Shown here: piece by piece, positions 33,892 through 42,857 of the stretch
Position numbering within the stretch: position 1 is the first letter of the stretch
Layout: each line of letters begins with the position of its first letter
Assembly: GCA_944325345.1 (NCBI GenBank)
Contig: CALUZV010000004.1
Coordinates: forward strand, 93,922 to 157,921
Direction of reading: 5' to 3'
Length of the DNA stretch: 64,000 bases
Source: an uncultured Parabacteroides sp.
GTDB lineage: Bacteria > Bacteroidota > Bacteroidia > Bacteroidales > Tannerellaceae
Notes under the pieces: generated by a model
What the model saw: the letters and a program-made list of their open reading frames with translations, nothing else
The model's database searches: none
Told to the model about the DNA's origin: nothing
Translations under genes and position numbers: made by a program

Positions 33892-34716
33892 TCAATAGCC
33901 TTCTTTCTCATTCGGGAAGTCCTGCGTCTTCACATCATGTATATAAGACTGGACTGCCGTGGTTATCGTCTCGGCCAAATTCGCATATTGGCGGAGGAAC
34001 TTCGGCTTGAAACCTTGGTTCATGCCCAACATATCCTGGACAACGAGCACTTGCCCATCCGTCGCCCCCCCGGCTCCGATGCCGATAGTCGGGATAGACA
34101 ATTCCGACGTTACGCGGGCGGCCAGCGCAGCGGGTATCTTCTCCAGCACAACGGTGAAGCATCCGACTTCTTCCAGGGCGTGGGCGTCGCTCACCAGCTT
34201 CTCGGCCTCGGCTTCTTCCTTGGCACGAACGGCGTATGTCCCAAACTTATGGATGCTCTGCGGGGTCAGTCCCAGATGTCCCATCACCGGGATGCCGGCA
34301 TTCAGGATAGCCTTCACTGTATCCAAAATCTCGACACCGCCTTCCAGCTTGAGGGCATCGCAACCGCTTTCTTGTATGATGCGGATGGCATTCTTCACGC
34401 CTTCCGTCGCGTTCACCTGATACGTACCGAAGGGCATATCGCAGACTACCAAGGCACGGCGGACGGCACGCACCACGGACGAAGCATGGTAAATCATCTG
34501 GTCGAGTGTAATCGAAAGCGTTGTTTCGTGCCCGGCCATGACGTTCGACGCCGAATCGCCGATAAGAATTACATCCATGCCGGCTTGGTCCACCAACGTC
34601 GCCATCGTATAATCATAGGCAGTCAGCATCGAAATTTTTTCGTTCAACTGCTTCATACTCATCAATCGATGAGTCGTTACTTTCTTGATTTCATCGTCTC
34701 TCTTTGCAACAGACAT
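33892..34716 (-). CDS. panB: 3-methyl-2-oxobutanoate hydroxymethyltransferase
   Basis: 274 residues from ATG 34716. It catalyses the first step of pantothenate synthesis (ketoisovalerate plus methylene-THF to ketopantoate). [33 protein letters not shown] near residues 30-62 holds the Mg-binding Asp of GDS, and [13 protein letters not shown] and [13 protein letters not shown] carry the catalytic/active-site region. The longer frame to 34761 adds a non-homologous tail across the promoter. panC and panD are 24 kb away, so the pathway is split within this window. Confidence 0.95.
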   Translation of the reverse strand: MSVAKRDDEIKKVTTHRLMSMKQLNEKISMLTAYDYTMATLVDQAGMDVILIGDSASNVMAGHETTLSITLDQMIYHASSVVRAVRRALVVCDMPFGTYQVNATEGVKNAIRIIQESGCDALKLEGGVEILDTVKAILNAGIPVMGHLGLTPQSIHKFGTYAVRAKEEAEAEKLVSDAHALEEVGCFTVVLEKIPAALAARVTSELSIPTIGIGAGGATDGQVLVVQDMLGMNQGFKPKFLRQYANLAETITTAVQSYIHDVKTQDFPNEKEGY

Positions 34717-34741
34717 AATCATTAACTTTAAAATTCGGGCG

Positions 34742-34749
34742 CAAAGATA
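34742..34749 (-). promoter_or_regulatory. -7 promoter element of panB
   Basis: The minus strand reads TATCTTTG here, 25 bp before the panB start, and matches TAnnTTTG. Confidence 0.55.
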
Positions 34750-34785
34750 ACGCTTTCGCAAGAAACAACCCGCGTTTCAAAGTAG

Positions 34786-34934
34786 CTTTTGTCCCGAGAT
34801 AAAGTTTCTTTTGTCCCGAAGAAAAAGGGAATAGGTCAGGACATATTCTTAAAACGACAGTGTCGTTTGTAAAAACGGCTGTGTTGTCTGTAAAAACAAC
34901 TGTGTCGTTTGTAGAAACGACAGTGTCGTCTGAA
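34786..34934. repeat. Short tandem hairpin array, 21-22-bp units
   Basis: Four units start at 34851, 34872, 34893 and 34914, spaced 21 bp. The first is AAAACGACAGTGTCGTTTGT, a hairpin with arms AAACGAC and GTCGTTT around AGT; the others are diverged copies. Just upstream, CTTTTGTCCCGA is duplicated 22 bp apart (34786 and 34808). The unit is half the 42-bp period of the other arrays. It fills the 325-bp divergent gap between panB and the small gene at 35.04 kb, which otherwise holds only promoters. Confidence 0.85.
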
Positions 34935-35041
34935 GAATATCTCGGGAGGTAGCCAAGTTTTCCATACGAGATATTAAGTTTTAGGAGGGAATTTGTTGCA
35001 TTTTATGTCCTAATCTGGGAGAAAGAGAGTATATTTGCAGT

Positions 35042-35251
35042 ATGGAAAAAGAAAGTAAGCACATATTATTCTCTGAGATAGGGAAATATTGTACGAACAT
35101 ATCCAAGCTGGTGTTCGGAGGTGTGATATTGGCCGGTATTATGAAACTGGATGTCAATCGAGTTTTACTATTTGGCATGGGCTTCGCCGTCGTACTCATC
35201 ATGGTTATTGCCGGTATTTCCTTTACTATATTGTCGAACAAAAAAAGCTAA
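35042..35251 (+). CDS. Small two-helix membrane protein, DUF6722-like
   Basis: A 69-residue protein with a short charged N-terminus (MEKESKHILFSEIGKYCTN) and two membrane helices (about 21-36 and 42-64), ending SNKKS. The SKLVFGGVILAGI segment aligns with SKLIFAGLVIGGI in the 18.07-kb protein, placing both in one family. A TATATTTG -7 element ends 4 bp before the ATG, so the mRNA may be almost leaderless. It is followed 5 bp later by a 34-residue micropeptide, repeating the arrangement at 18.1-18.5 kb. Confidence 0.65.
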   Translation: MEKESKHILFSEIGKYCTNISKLVFGGVILAGIMKLDVNRVLLFGMGFAVVLIMVIAGISFTILSNKKS

Positions 35252-35256
35252 GTATT

Positions 35257-35361
35257 ATGGAACTGATTTATTTCTTAGGCGCAACAGGCCTTTTAGGACT
35301 AATTGCTTTAGCATACGCTTTGCATGAGTTTAGCAAACAAAACAAAGAAGCTAAAAGATAA
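35257..35361 (+). CDS. 34-residue single-helix membrane micropeptide
   Basis: Begins MELIYFLGATGLLGLIALAY and ends FSKQNKEAKR. It has the same length, start position relative to the helix and basic tail as the two 34-residue peptides at 18.3-18.5 kb, and the same neighbour type (DUF6722-like gene 5 bp upstream). Primary sequence is only weakly similar. Probably a real gene; function unknown. Confidence 0.55.
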   Translation: MELIYFLGATGLLGLIALAYALHEFSKQNKEAKR

Positions 35362-35428
35362 ACATGAGCCGGAGCTCCCCCTCCGGCTATTTTTTAATCG
35401 CATATACATTAATTATATAGATAATAAC

Positions 35429-37375
35429 ATGAAACATTTACCAATCACTCTCCTCTCCCTCCTGGCGTCTGCCTCTGTTTTCGCGCAGACTGGGGGGAAC
35501 GACCCGGTGCTGGCGACTCCCGCCTTTGCCGGCGCCGACTGCGTTACGCTGCTCGACAGCACGGCAGTCCAGGTGGCCGAGACCGGTTCGGGGACGTTTA
35601 CCGTCCACAAAAAGTTTAAAGTTCAGACGGAAAAGGGCGCAGTGGCTAACCACGTCGTGAAGTACGACTACGACCCGCTGACGGCTTTCGCCGAATTCCG
35701 CTACGCCACGATTTACCGCGAGGGCGGCGATGTCGTGAACGTCGATGTTACGCAGGCTTGCGACTACGCGGCTCCGGCCCGTGCCATCTATTGGGGTGCG
35801 CGGCAAATCATGCTCGACCTCGGACGACTGAACCCGGGCGACGTCGTGGAATACGAGATTGCCAAAAAGGGCTTCACGTATGCTTTGCTGGCTGACGGCA
35901 GCGACGACGAATCGCGCTTCATCCCTCCGATGCGCGGACAGTTCTACGACATCGTTCCTTTCTGGGCGACGGAGCCGACCGTCCGCAAGGTCTATCGCGT
36001 CAGCATCCCGATGACTAAGGACATGCAGTTCCAGTTCTACCAGGGCGAATGTACCTCGTCGATGCGCTACGAGGATGGCCGCAAGACCTATACCTTCGCC
36101 ATGGACGATATGGTTCCCTTCAAGCGCGAGCCGAACATGGTCGATTTCTTCGACGCCGCGCCGAAGCTGATGATGTCTTCCACTCCCCGCTGGCAGGACA
36201 AGTCGCTTTGGTTTAACAAGGTGAACGAGGACTACGGCAGCTTCGCCCCGCTCCCTGAGGCTCAGAAGAAGGTCGATGAGCTAATCAAGGGCAAGAAGAC
36301 GGATATGGAGAAGATCGCTGTCCTGACGCACTGGGTAGCCGACAACATCCGCTACGCCGGTATCACGATGGGCAAGGGCGAGGGCTATACCCTGCATAAC
36401 ACGAAGATGAACTACACCGACCGCTGCGGCGTCTGCAAGGACATCGCCGGCACACTGATTTCCTTCCTCCGTATGGCGGGCTTCGAGGCTTATCCGGCGA
36501 TGACGATGGCGGGCAGCCGCGTCGAATCCATCCCGGCAGACCACTTCAACCACTGCGTCGCCGTAGTCAAGGTGAACGGGGTTTATATGCCGCTCGACCC
36601 GACATGGGTTCCTTTCTGCCGCGAACTGTGGAGCAGTGCCGAGCAGCAGCAGAACTATTTGCCGGGTGTCCCCGAGGGCTCCGACCTCTGCCTCACACCG
36701 GTTTCCGCTCCGGAGAACCACTATGTCCGCATCAAGGCGAACAACAAGCTGGCTGCCAACGGCACACTGACCGGCTCCTTCACCATCGAGGCCGAGGGAC
36801 AATCGGACAGCAACATCCGCCGTATCTTCACAACCGGCTGGCAGGTGGATTGGAAGCGCACGATGGAACGCCAGCTCCTCGCCGTCTCTCCGAACGCCCG
36901 CCTCGTCAGTGTCGATTGGGGAAAGAACCCGAAGGACTACCAGGCTGCGCCTATCAAGATTACCTTCCGCTACGAGATTCCGAACTACGCCGTGAAGGGG
37001 AACAACGAATTGCTCTTCAAACCGATGGTGATGAATAACCTCTACAACCAAGTGAAGTCGTACCTCCGCATCGACACCGACCTCGAGACGCGCGACTTCG
37101 GCTTCAAGGACGGCTGCTCCCGCCTCGTCGAACTGGACGAGACGATCCAGCTGCCGAAGGGATACACGATGGCGACTGCCCCGAAGTCCGACAGCATGAC
37201 GAGTAACGCCGCCGACTTCGACGGTTCCCTCTCCGCTGCCGACGGCAAACTGACGCTCCACCAGCGCCTCGCCCTCAAGAAACGCGTTTACGAGGCCAGC
37301 GACTGGCAGGGCTTCCGCTCGGCTGTCAATGCCCACAAGTCTTACGGTGATTACATTATTTTAAAGCACAATTAA
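35429..37375 (+). CDS. Exported DUF3857/transglutaminase-like protein
   Basis: 648 residues from ATG 35429, with a signal peptide (LPITLLSLLASASVFAQ). An N-terminal DUF3857 domain spans about 30-230. A transglutaminase-like domain follows near 285-420 with an intact triad: Cys in RCGVCKDIAG, His in ADHFNHCVAVV and Asp in YMPLDPTW. A C-terminal beta domain completes it. It may act as a protease or crosslinking enzyme in the envelope; substrates unknown. It is 6 bp upstream of a paralogue and certainly co-transcribed with it. Confidence 0.85.
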   Translation: MKHLPITLLSLLASASVFAQTGGNDPVLATPAFAGADCVTLLDSTAVQVAETGSGTFTVHKKFKVQTEKGAVANHVVKYDYDPLTAFAEFRYATIYREGGDVVNVDVTQACDYAAPARAIYWGARQIMLDLGRLNPGDVVEYEIAKKGFTYALLADGSDDESRFIPPMRGQFYDIVPFWATEPTVRKVYRVSIPMTKDMQFQFYQGECTSSMRYEDGRKTYTFAMDDMVPFKREPNMVDFFDAAPKLMMSSTPRWQDKSLWFNKVNEDYGSFAPLPEAQKKVDELIKGKKTDMEKIAVLTHWVADNIRYAGITMGKGEGYTLHNTKMNYTDRCGVCKDIAGTLISFLRMAGFEAYPAMTMAGSRVESIPADHFNHCVAVVKVNGVYMPLDPTWVPFCRELWSSAEQQQNYLPGVPEGSDLCLTPVSAPENHYVRIKANNKLAANGTLTGSFTIEAEGQSDSNIRRIFTTGWQVDWKRTMERQLLAVSPNARLVSVDWGKNPKDYQAAPIKITFRYEIPNYAVKGNNELLFKPMVMNNLYNQVKSYLRIDTDLETRDFGFKDGCSRLVELDETIQLPKGYTMATAPKSDSMTSNAADFDGSLSAADGKLTLHQRLALKKRVYEASDWQGFRSAVNAHKSYGDYIILKHN

Positions 37376-37381
37376 TCGGTC

Positions 37382-39115
37382 ATGAAACATCTTTCAAATA
37401 AAATCGCATTCGTATTCTGCCTCCTCCTCGTGGCGTCGTTCGCGTTCGCCGCTTCCGAGGCTGAATACAAGAAGCTGTCGAAAAGCTGGACGCTCAACGC
37501 CGACGGCAGCCAAGAGTTCCGCTACAACATGGAACTGACGCTCTTCACCCATACGGCCATGAACAGTACCTACGGCGAGAGCTTCATCGTCTATAACCCG
37601 GCATACCAGACGCTGAAAATCAACGAATCCTACACGAAGCAGAAGAACGGCAACGTAGTCCGCACGCCCGACAACGCCTTCGTCGAAGTCCTCCCCGCCG
37701 CTGCTGCCAACGCTCCGGCCTACAACGGTCTGAAGGAGATGGTTGTCGTCCACACCGGCCTCGAACTGGGCGCGACGATTTACCTCGACTACACGATTAC
37801 CACCAAGCCGGGCTACCTCTCTGCACTGGATATTTACCAAGGCATCGAGCAGACTTCGCCCGTCAAGGAATGCAAGCTGACGATTTCCGTCCCGGATTCG
37901 AAGACGCTGAATTATCATCTCTCCAACCTCAGCACGAAGCCCGCGATTTCCGCCAACGGCGGCCAGAAGGTTTACAGCTGGACGCTGCGCAACATCCCGG
38001 CAATGTCTCACTGGGCAGACCGTTATTACCTCGACAGCCCGCTCCTCGCCGCCAACACCTACGCTTCGCCGAAAGAAATGGCCGAGACGCTGACGAAGCA
38101 GATGGACGTCGCGAAGAGCCTGCCGCTCCTCAAGACCCTCGCCGAGACCATCACGCAGGGCGCGACTTCCGACCTCGCCCGCCTCAAGGCTGTCTATGCT
38201 TACATCCAGAACAGCTACGCCCATACAGCCCTCGGCCTCAGTGCCACAGGCTACAAGTTGCGCCCCATCGAGGACGTGATTAATTCGGCCTACGGGACAG
38301 ATGCCGAGCTGGTCAATGTCTTCCAAGGCTTGCTGAAGGCTCTGGGCATCAAGTCCGAAGTCTGCGCCATACTGCCGGCTACCGACGCCACGGGCATGGG
38401 CCTGCACAACGCTCTACTCTATGTAAAGGCCGAAGCCGACGGGCAGACTTTCCTCCTCTCCGCCTCTGCCGACCGCACGAAGCTGGCCTCCGACGCGCGC
38501 CAGTATTATCCCGCGCTGAACCTCGCAACGGGTGAAATCCTTGCCGCCGCGCCGCAGTCTGCCGCCATCTCTGCCAAGGCTGAAATCTCTCTCGGAGAAA
38601 AGCCGGAGGCTTCCATCGACGCGAAGATTTCGAACTTCTTCCTCGACATCGAGGGCAACACCGCCAAGGCCATCACCGCCGGCGACAAGGATGCGAAGAC
38701 CAACGCCTCTGCCAATGCTACCGCGCTGAGCTACAAGCAGACGCTCGCCACCGAGAAGGCCGGCGACTACACCCTCGTCTCGCTGCCCGACTTCCCCTTC
38801 AGCGCCGCCCACAGCAACTGGGCTGCCGGCACGGGACGCGACATCCTGCTCACCCTCCCCGTGGCCTACGATGAATCGTACGAGTACCACATCGTCCTCG
38901 GCGGCAAGACGTTATGCACGCCCACCACGAACGTGAAGCGCAGCAACGCCATCGGCAGCGTCGAGATTTCCATCCGCCCCAAAGCGGACGGCGCGACCGT
39001 CAAGCGGACGCTGAAGTTCGCGAAGACGCAGATTCAGCCGAAGGAATATGCCGCCTATCTCGACCTGATGCGGACGTGGGGCGATAAGAATTATATGCAG
39101 GTGTTGGTGAAATAA
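37382..39115 (+). CDS. Exported DUF3857/transglutaminase-like protein, Cys lost
   Basis: 577 residues with a signal peptide (IAFVFCLLLVASFAFA). A DUF3857-like N-terminal domain (DGSQEFRYNMELTLF) precedes a transglutaminase-like region near 255-370. Where the active-site Cys should be (compare GVCKD in the paralogue), this protein reads SAYGTDAELVNVFQGLLKALG, so the nucleophile is missing. His-equivalent TGMGLHNALLYVKA remains. It is probably a non-catalytic partner or binding protein of the active paralogue 6 bp upstream. The coding frame is clean, with no sign of decay. Confidence 0.82.
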   Translation: MKHLSNKIAFVFCLLLVASFAFAASEAEYKKLSKSWTLNADGSQEFRYNMELTLFTHTAMNSTYGESFIVYNPAYQTLKINESYTKQKNGNVVRTPDNAFVEVLPAAAANAPAYNGLKEMVVVHTGLELGATIYLDYTITTKPGYLSALDIYQGIEQTSPVKECKLTISVPDSKTLNYHLSNLSTKPAISANGGQKVYSWTLRNIPAMSHWADRYYLDSPLLAANTYASPKEMAETLTKQMDVAKSLPLLKTLAETITQGATSDLARLKAVYAYIQNSYAHTALGLSATGYKLRPIEDVINSAYGTDAELVNVFQGLLKALGIKSEVCAILPATDATGMGLHNALLYVKAEADGQTFLLSASADRTKLASDARQYYPALNLATGEILAAAPQSAAISAKAEISLGEKPEASIDAKISNFFLDIEGNTAKAITAGDKDAKTNASANATALSYKQTLATEKAGDYTLVSLPDFPFSAAHSNWAAGTGRDILLTLPVAYDESYEYHIVLGGKTLCTPTTNVKRSNAIGSVEISIRPKADGATVKRTLKFAKTQIQPKEYAAYLDLMRTWGDKNYMQVLVK

Positions 39116-39139
39116 ACAACAGCTAACCAATATGATTAG

Positions 39140-39296
39140 CCCGGCATTTTAATGCCGGGGGCAGCCACGACAACCACCCTCCCTCCGTCGGGTTTAAACC
39201 CGACGGAGGGGTATATTAGGGGCGCCCGAATCCCGGCAATAAATTGCCGGGTTAAACATAAAGGGGGCGCATGAAACCCGGCAATGAATTGCCGGG
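39140..39296. repeat. Cluster of four perfect palindromes
   Basis: 39140-39159 is CCCGGCATT-TT-AATGCCGGG. 39181-39210 is a fully symmetric 30-bp palindrome centred on GGGTTTAAACCC. 39232-39251 is CCCGGCAAT-AA-ATTGCCGGG, and 39277-39296 is the same arms around GA. There are no T-runs, so these are not simple terminators. They follow the DUF3857 pair. Confidence 0.92.
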
Positions 39297-39324
39297 ATAA
39301 ACATAAGGGAAAACATAGCGTTTT

Positions 39325-39570
39325 GGTTCTAAAATACTATGCTGGCGAGGTCGGCATAGTATTCTGGTTCTACAATACTATGCCGATGTGGTCGGCATAG
39401 TATTCTGGTTCTACAATACTATGCCGATGTGGTCGGCATAGTGTTTTGGTTCCATAATACTATGCCGGCGAGGTCGGCATAGCTTTTTGGTTCCACAATA
39501 CTATGTCGGCGCGGTCGGCATAGCTTTTTGGTTCTGCAATACTATGCCAGCGCGGTCGGCATAGTTTTTT
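39325..39570. repeat. Tandem hairpin array, six 41-bp units
   Basis: GGTTCT/GGTTCC starts occur at 39325, 39366, 39407, 39448, 39489 and 39530, exactly 41 bp apart. The second and third units carry a 13-bp stem, AATACTATGCCGA with TCGGCATAGTATT, around TGTGG; later units have decayed right arms (CATAGCTTTT). The array precedes the AraC-type gene. Confidence 0.94.
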
Positions 39571-39639
39571 CGCACCAAAATACTAAGAAAAAAGGGTGGG
39601 AATATTGGGGTAAAATCAAAAATAGTTGGCGACAATGTC

Positions 39640-39669
39640 TTGCCGGTAAAGAATAAATGACTACCTTGC
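39640..39669 (+). promoter_or_regulatory. Candidate promoter of the AraC-type HTH gene
   Basis: -33 TTG (39640-39642) and a -7-like TACCTTGC (39662-39669) are separated by 19 bp. The -7 lacks one T of the TAnnTTTG consensus. Confidence 0.5.
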
Positions 39670-39694
39670 GCGAAAAATAAAACGGAAAACAGAC

Positions 39695-40165
39695 ATGGAA
39701 CCCTATTTCAAACCCATCACGGTGGATATGATCTACGTATCCCCCTTAAAAGCAAAGCTCGTGGAGAAGGACGGTTGGGAAAAAGTTTTGCCCGTGGACA
39801 AAACTGTGCCCCCGACAGGCTCGGTCATCATGGACGCAGTGGCCGACATATTGAAACACACCACAATATCGTCGGTAAAGGGCCTCGCGGCGCAGCTGAA
39901 AGTCAAACCCAAAGAACTCTCGGGCGCCATCCACATCCTGACGCGGCAAAACGCCGTCGATTTCATCATCGATTACCGGATAAAACAGGCGAAAGAGTTG
40001 CTGGCCTGCACGAATTTAGACATGAAGGAAATCGCCAAACGCTGCGGACTCAAGTGGGCCGAAAACCTCGCCCAGCGTTTCCAAAAGGAGGAGAAGATGT
40101 CCCCGCGCGACTACCGCGCGAAGCACCGTCCGGAGGACTATGCCCGCCGCTACGAGTGGGAATGA
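39695..40165 (+). CDS. AraC-type helix-turn-helix regulator, DNA-binding domain only
   Basis: 156 residues. The C-terminal two-thirds is an AraC-like double HTH: GLAAQLKVKPKELSGAIHIL (first HTH, about 64-83), then DFIIDYRIKQAKELLACTNLDMKEIAKRCGLKWAENLAQRFQKEEKMSPRDYRAK, which carries the family signature. No cupin or ligand-binding domain precedes it, and the N-terminal 45 residues are unassigned. It may act as an accessory regulator or need another sensor. It stands alone, preceded by its own promoter and a hairpin array. Confidence 0.8.
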   Translation: MEPYFKPITVDMIYVSPLKAKLVEKDGWEKVLPVDKTVPPTGSVIMDAVADILKHTTISSVKGLAAQLKVKPKELSGAIHILTRQNAVDFIIDYRIKQAKELLACTNLDMKEIAKRCGLKWAENLAQRFQKEEKMSPRDYRAKHRPEDYARRYEWE

Positions 40166-40172
40166 GGCGGGC

Positions 40173-40222
40173 ACAAAAAGAGAGGAAGCCGCCGCGACTC
40201 CTCGCGCAAGCGGGCTTCCTCT
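40173..40222 (-). terminator. Terminator of the DUF362 gene
   Basis: Outer arms AGAGGAAGCC (40181-40190) and GGCTTCCTCT (40213-40222) enclose a second hairpin CGCGA-CTCC-TCGCG. On the minus strand the structure is followed by CTTTTTG. It lies 31 bp past the DUF362 stop codon. Confidence 0.6.
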
Positions 40223-40252
40223 GCCAACTATGAAACAAATCAACGCCTTATT

Positions 40253-41260
40253 TTATATCTTCACCACCTCGTAGGCTTTCGTGCCGAGGCCGATTTGCTC
40301 GGCATAATCGACCGTGTGGCGGCCGTGCTGCTTCTCGATACGCTCGACGAGCGGACGGGGATTGTTTCCCGGCTCGGGCTTGACGGCATAAACGAGGTCG
40401 AGGCAGGCTTCGTCGAGGGCGACGGGGTCGAGGGAGGCCAGGATGCCGATGTCTTTCAGCTCCGGAGCGTGGGGGTTCGCGTCGCAGTCGCAGTCGATGG
40501 ACATATTATTCATCACGTTAATATAGAGAATCTTGTCGCCGAAGTGGTCGGCTACGGCCTGGGCCGATGCAGCCATGGATTCGAGGAAAGCGTCCTGCTC
40601 GGGGAGGTTGTCCCAAAGCTCTTCGGGCTTCTCGACCTTGCCGGCAGTATGGATATACGTCTTGCCGTTGGCGGAAGCGACGCCGATGGACTGATTCTTG
40701 ATGACGCCACCGAAGCCGCCCATGGCGTGGCCCTTGAAATGAGCGAGGTTGATCATGAAGTCGTACTTCTCGATGTTCTTGCCGACGAGGTTGTACTTCA
40801 GATGCTTCTGGTCTTTGACCGGGAGCTTGATTTCGCCCTCGGCATCCATGATATCGACCGGAGCGATGGCGGTGAAGCCGTGGTCCTTGACGGTCTGGAG
40901 ATGGGCTTCGGTCGTCGAACGCTTGCCGGCGTAGGCCGTGTTGCACTCCACAATGGTGCCGTTCACCTTCTTCACCAAATCCTGGATGAGAGCAGGTTGG
41001 AGGAAGTTGTGGCCGCCCGGCTCACCGGTACTAATCTTGACAGCAACCTTGCCGGTGGCCTGGCGACCCAGGGCTTCGTAAATCTTCACAAGGGCGGCGG
41101 GGGAAATCTCCGTCGTCATATACACTTTCGCCTTGGCGGCGACCTTCATGCCGGCGGAAGGCTCGACCGCGAAAGCCGGCATACTTTTTACAGCAGCCAG
41201 GGAAGCCAAAGCCGCGAAGGAAGACTTCATCCAGGCTCTTCTTGTCATTGTTTTTTTCAT
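40253..41260 (-). CDS. Exported DUF362-domain protein
   Basis: 335 residues from ATG 41260. The N-terminus MKKTMTRRAWMKSSFAALAS carries a twin Arg followed by a hydrophobic stretch and AFA, a Tat-like signal. The mature part is a DUF362 domain with NLAHFKGHAMGGFGGVIKNQ and, near the C-terminus, SIDCDCDANPHAPELKDIG, a cysteine/histidine cluster that could bind metal. Tat export would fit a folded, cofactor-bearing protein. Function of the family is unsettled. The longer frame to 41332 is rejected because the Tat signal begins here. Confidence 0.82.
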   Translation of the reverse strand: MKKTMTRRAWMKSSFAALASLAAVKSMPAFAVEPSAGMKVAAKAKVYMTTEISPAALVKIYEALGRQATGKVAVKISTGEPGGHNFLQPALIQDLVKKVNGTIVECNTAYAGKRSTTEAHLQTVKDHGFTAIAPVDIMDAEGEIKLPVKDQKHLKYNLVGKNIEKYDFMINLAHFKGHAMGGFGGVIKNQSIGVASANGKTYIHTAGKVEKPEELWDNLPEQDAFLESMAASAQAVADHFGDKILYINVMNNMSIDCDCDANPHAPELKDIGILASLDPVALDEACLDLVYAVKPEPGNNPRPLVERIEKQHGRHTVDYAEQIGLGTKAYEVVKI

Positions 41261-41370
41261 CGTCCGAATGTTTTTTAGTTTACCGCAAAAGTAGAGACAG
41301 ACGCAGAGCGATTCTCCCACTCTTTCCAGCAAAGCGAAAAAGAAAGGCTTATCGCGAAGGGAGCCACGGT

Positions 41371-41838
41371 TTAGCGCAGCATCCCCATCAACATCTTCAT
41401 CGCTTCCTCGCTGGCGGCTTCGATGTTGCCCGCGCGGTCGTAGGGGAAATGGAAGCAGCGGGAGACGAGTCTATCCCCGCAAGCCACAGCGACCCAGACC
41501 GTGCCGACGGGCTTCTCTGCCGTGCCGCCGCCCGGACCCGCGATGCCCGACGTCGCCATCGAGCAGTGGCAGCCGAGGACGCGGCGCGCGCCCATCGCCA
41601 TCTCCTCGACGACAGGCTGGCAGACGGCGCCGTGCGTCTCCAAGTCGGAGAGCAGGACACCCAGCACGTTGTGTTTGACATCATTACTATACGATACGAT
41701 ACCGCCGACGAAATAAGCCGAGCTGCCGGCGATGGAGGTGAGCCGGCTGGCGATGCGGCCGCCGGTGCAACTTTCGGCTGTACCTACGGTCCAGCCGCGT
41801 TCGAGGAGCAGAGCTCCTAATTCTTCTTCTGTTTTCAT
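41371..41838 (-). CDS. pncC: Nicotinamide-nucleotide amidohydrolase (CinA C-terminal type)
   Basis: 155 residues covering the whole CinA-C/PncC fold: TAESCTGGRIASRLTSIAGSS with the catalytic Ser, YFVGGIVSYSND, and TSGIAGPGGGTAEKPVGTVW. It deamidates nicotinamide mononucleotide to nicotinic acid mononucleotide in NAD recycling. It is the stand-alone form, without the N-terminal molybdopterin-binding-like domain of CinA. Its ATG overlaps the tsaD stop codon (TGATG), so the two are translationally coupled. Confidence 0.9.
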   Translation of the reverse strand: MKTEEELGALLLERGWTVGTAESCTGGRIASRLTSIAGSSAYFVGGIVSYSNDVKHNVLGVLLSDLETHGAVCQPVVEEMAMGARRVLGCHCSMATSGIAGPGGGTAEKPVGTVWVAVACGDRLVSRCFHFPYDRAGNIEAASEEAMKMLMGMLR

Positions 41839-42857
41839 CAGATTTGCACTCTTGAGAAGGGAGCCGCCGACATGGGGCAGAACTCCTTGTCCTGATACTT
41901 ATAATAACCGGTGATGGCAACCATCGCCGCGTTGTCTGTCGTGAAAGAGAACTTCGGGATATGGACTTTCCAGCCGAAGCGCTTGGCGTGGTCGAGGAAA
42001 GCGTCGCGCAAGCCGGAGTTGGCCGAGACGCCGCCGGCGACAGCCACCTCGCGGATGCCTAAGTCCTTGGCAGCCTTGCGGAGCTTCGTCATAAGGATGT
42101 CGATGACCGTCGCTTGGAGGGAGGCGCAGAGGTCGCGCTTGTTCTTCTCGATGAAGTCGGGGTCGTCCTTCAGGGCGTCGCGCAAGGTATAGAGGAACGA
42201 AGTCTTGAGGCCGCTGAAGCTGTAGTCGTAGCCGGGGATGTGGGGCTTGCTGAAGGAGAAAGCCTTGGGATTGCCCTCGTTCGCCAGGCGATTGACTACC
42301 GGACCGCCGGGATAGCCCAGGCCCATGACCTTCGCGCATTTGTCGAAGGCCTCGCCCGCCGCGTCGTCGATAGTCTGGCCGATGACTTCCATATCGTTGT
42401 AGGCATTTACCTTGATAATCTGGGAATTTCCACCCGAAACCAAGAGGCAAAGGAAGGGGAAAGAAGGGGCGTGATTGTCGTCGGGAGATTCCTTGATAAA
42501 ATGCGCCAGGACGTGCGCCTGCAGATGGTTCACCTCAATCATCGGAATGCCCAGCGAAGCCGCGAAACCCTTGGCGAAGGACGTACCCACCAGCAGCGAG
42601 CCTAAGAGACCGGGGCCGCGCGTGAAGGCGATGGCATCCAGCTCCGACTTGTCGATGCCTGCCCGCTTGATCGCTTCGGAAACGACGGGGATGATGTTCT
42701 GCTGATGCGCCCGCGAAGCCAATTCCGGGACGACACCGCCGTATGCCTCGTGAACCGCTTGGCTGGCAATGACATTCGAGAGCATTACGCCATCGCGGAT
42801 TACGGATGAGGAGGTATCGTCGCACGAAGACTCGATACCTAAGATTGTTATACTCAT
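41838..42857 (-). CDS. tsaD: tRNA N6-adenosine threonylcarbamoyltransferase
   Basis: 339 residues, the usual length. ILGIESSCDDTSSSV opens the ASKHA fold. The metal-binding site includes NHLQAHVLAH (about residue 110-120). Later blocks LLVSGGNSQII, GEAFDKCAKVMGLGYPGGP and AGGVSANSGLRD are all typical. With TsaB, TsaE and TsaC it makes t6A37 on ANN-decoding tRNAs. The gene is divergent from the TamB-like gene and coupled to pncC. Confidence 0.96.
   Translation of the reverse strand: MSITILGIESSCDDTSSSVIRDGVMLSNVIASQAVHEAYGGVVPELASRAHQQNIIPVVSEAIKRAGIDKSELDAIAFTRGPGLLGSLLVGTSFAKGFAASLGIPMIEVNHLQAHVLAHFIKESPDDNHAPSFPFLCLLVSGGNSQIIKVNAYNDMEVIGQTIDDAAGEAFDKCAKVMGLGYPGGPVVNRLANEGNPKAFSFSKPHIPGYDYSFSGLKTSFLYTLRDALKDDPDFIEKNKRDLCASLQATVIDILMTKLRKAAKDLGIREVAVAGGVSANSGLRDAFLDHAKRFGWKVHIPKFSFTTDNAAMVAITGYYKYQDKEFCPMSAAPFSRVQI

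Noticed and set aside
39626..39645. A second sigma-54-like sequence, TGGCGACAATGTCTTGC
   Set aside because: The GG-to-GC spacing is 12 instead of 10 bp, so it cannot be a functional -24/-12 promoter.
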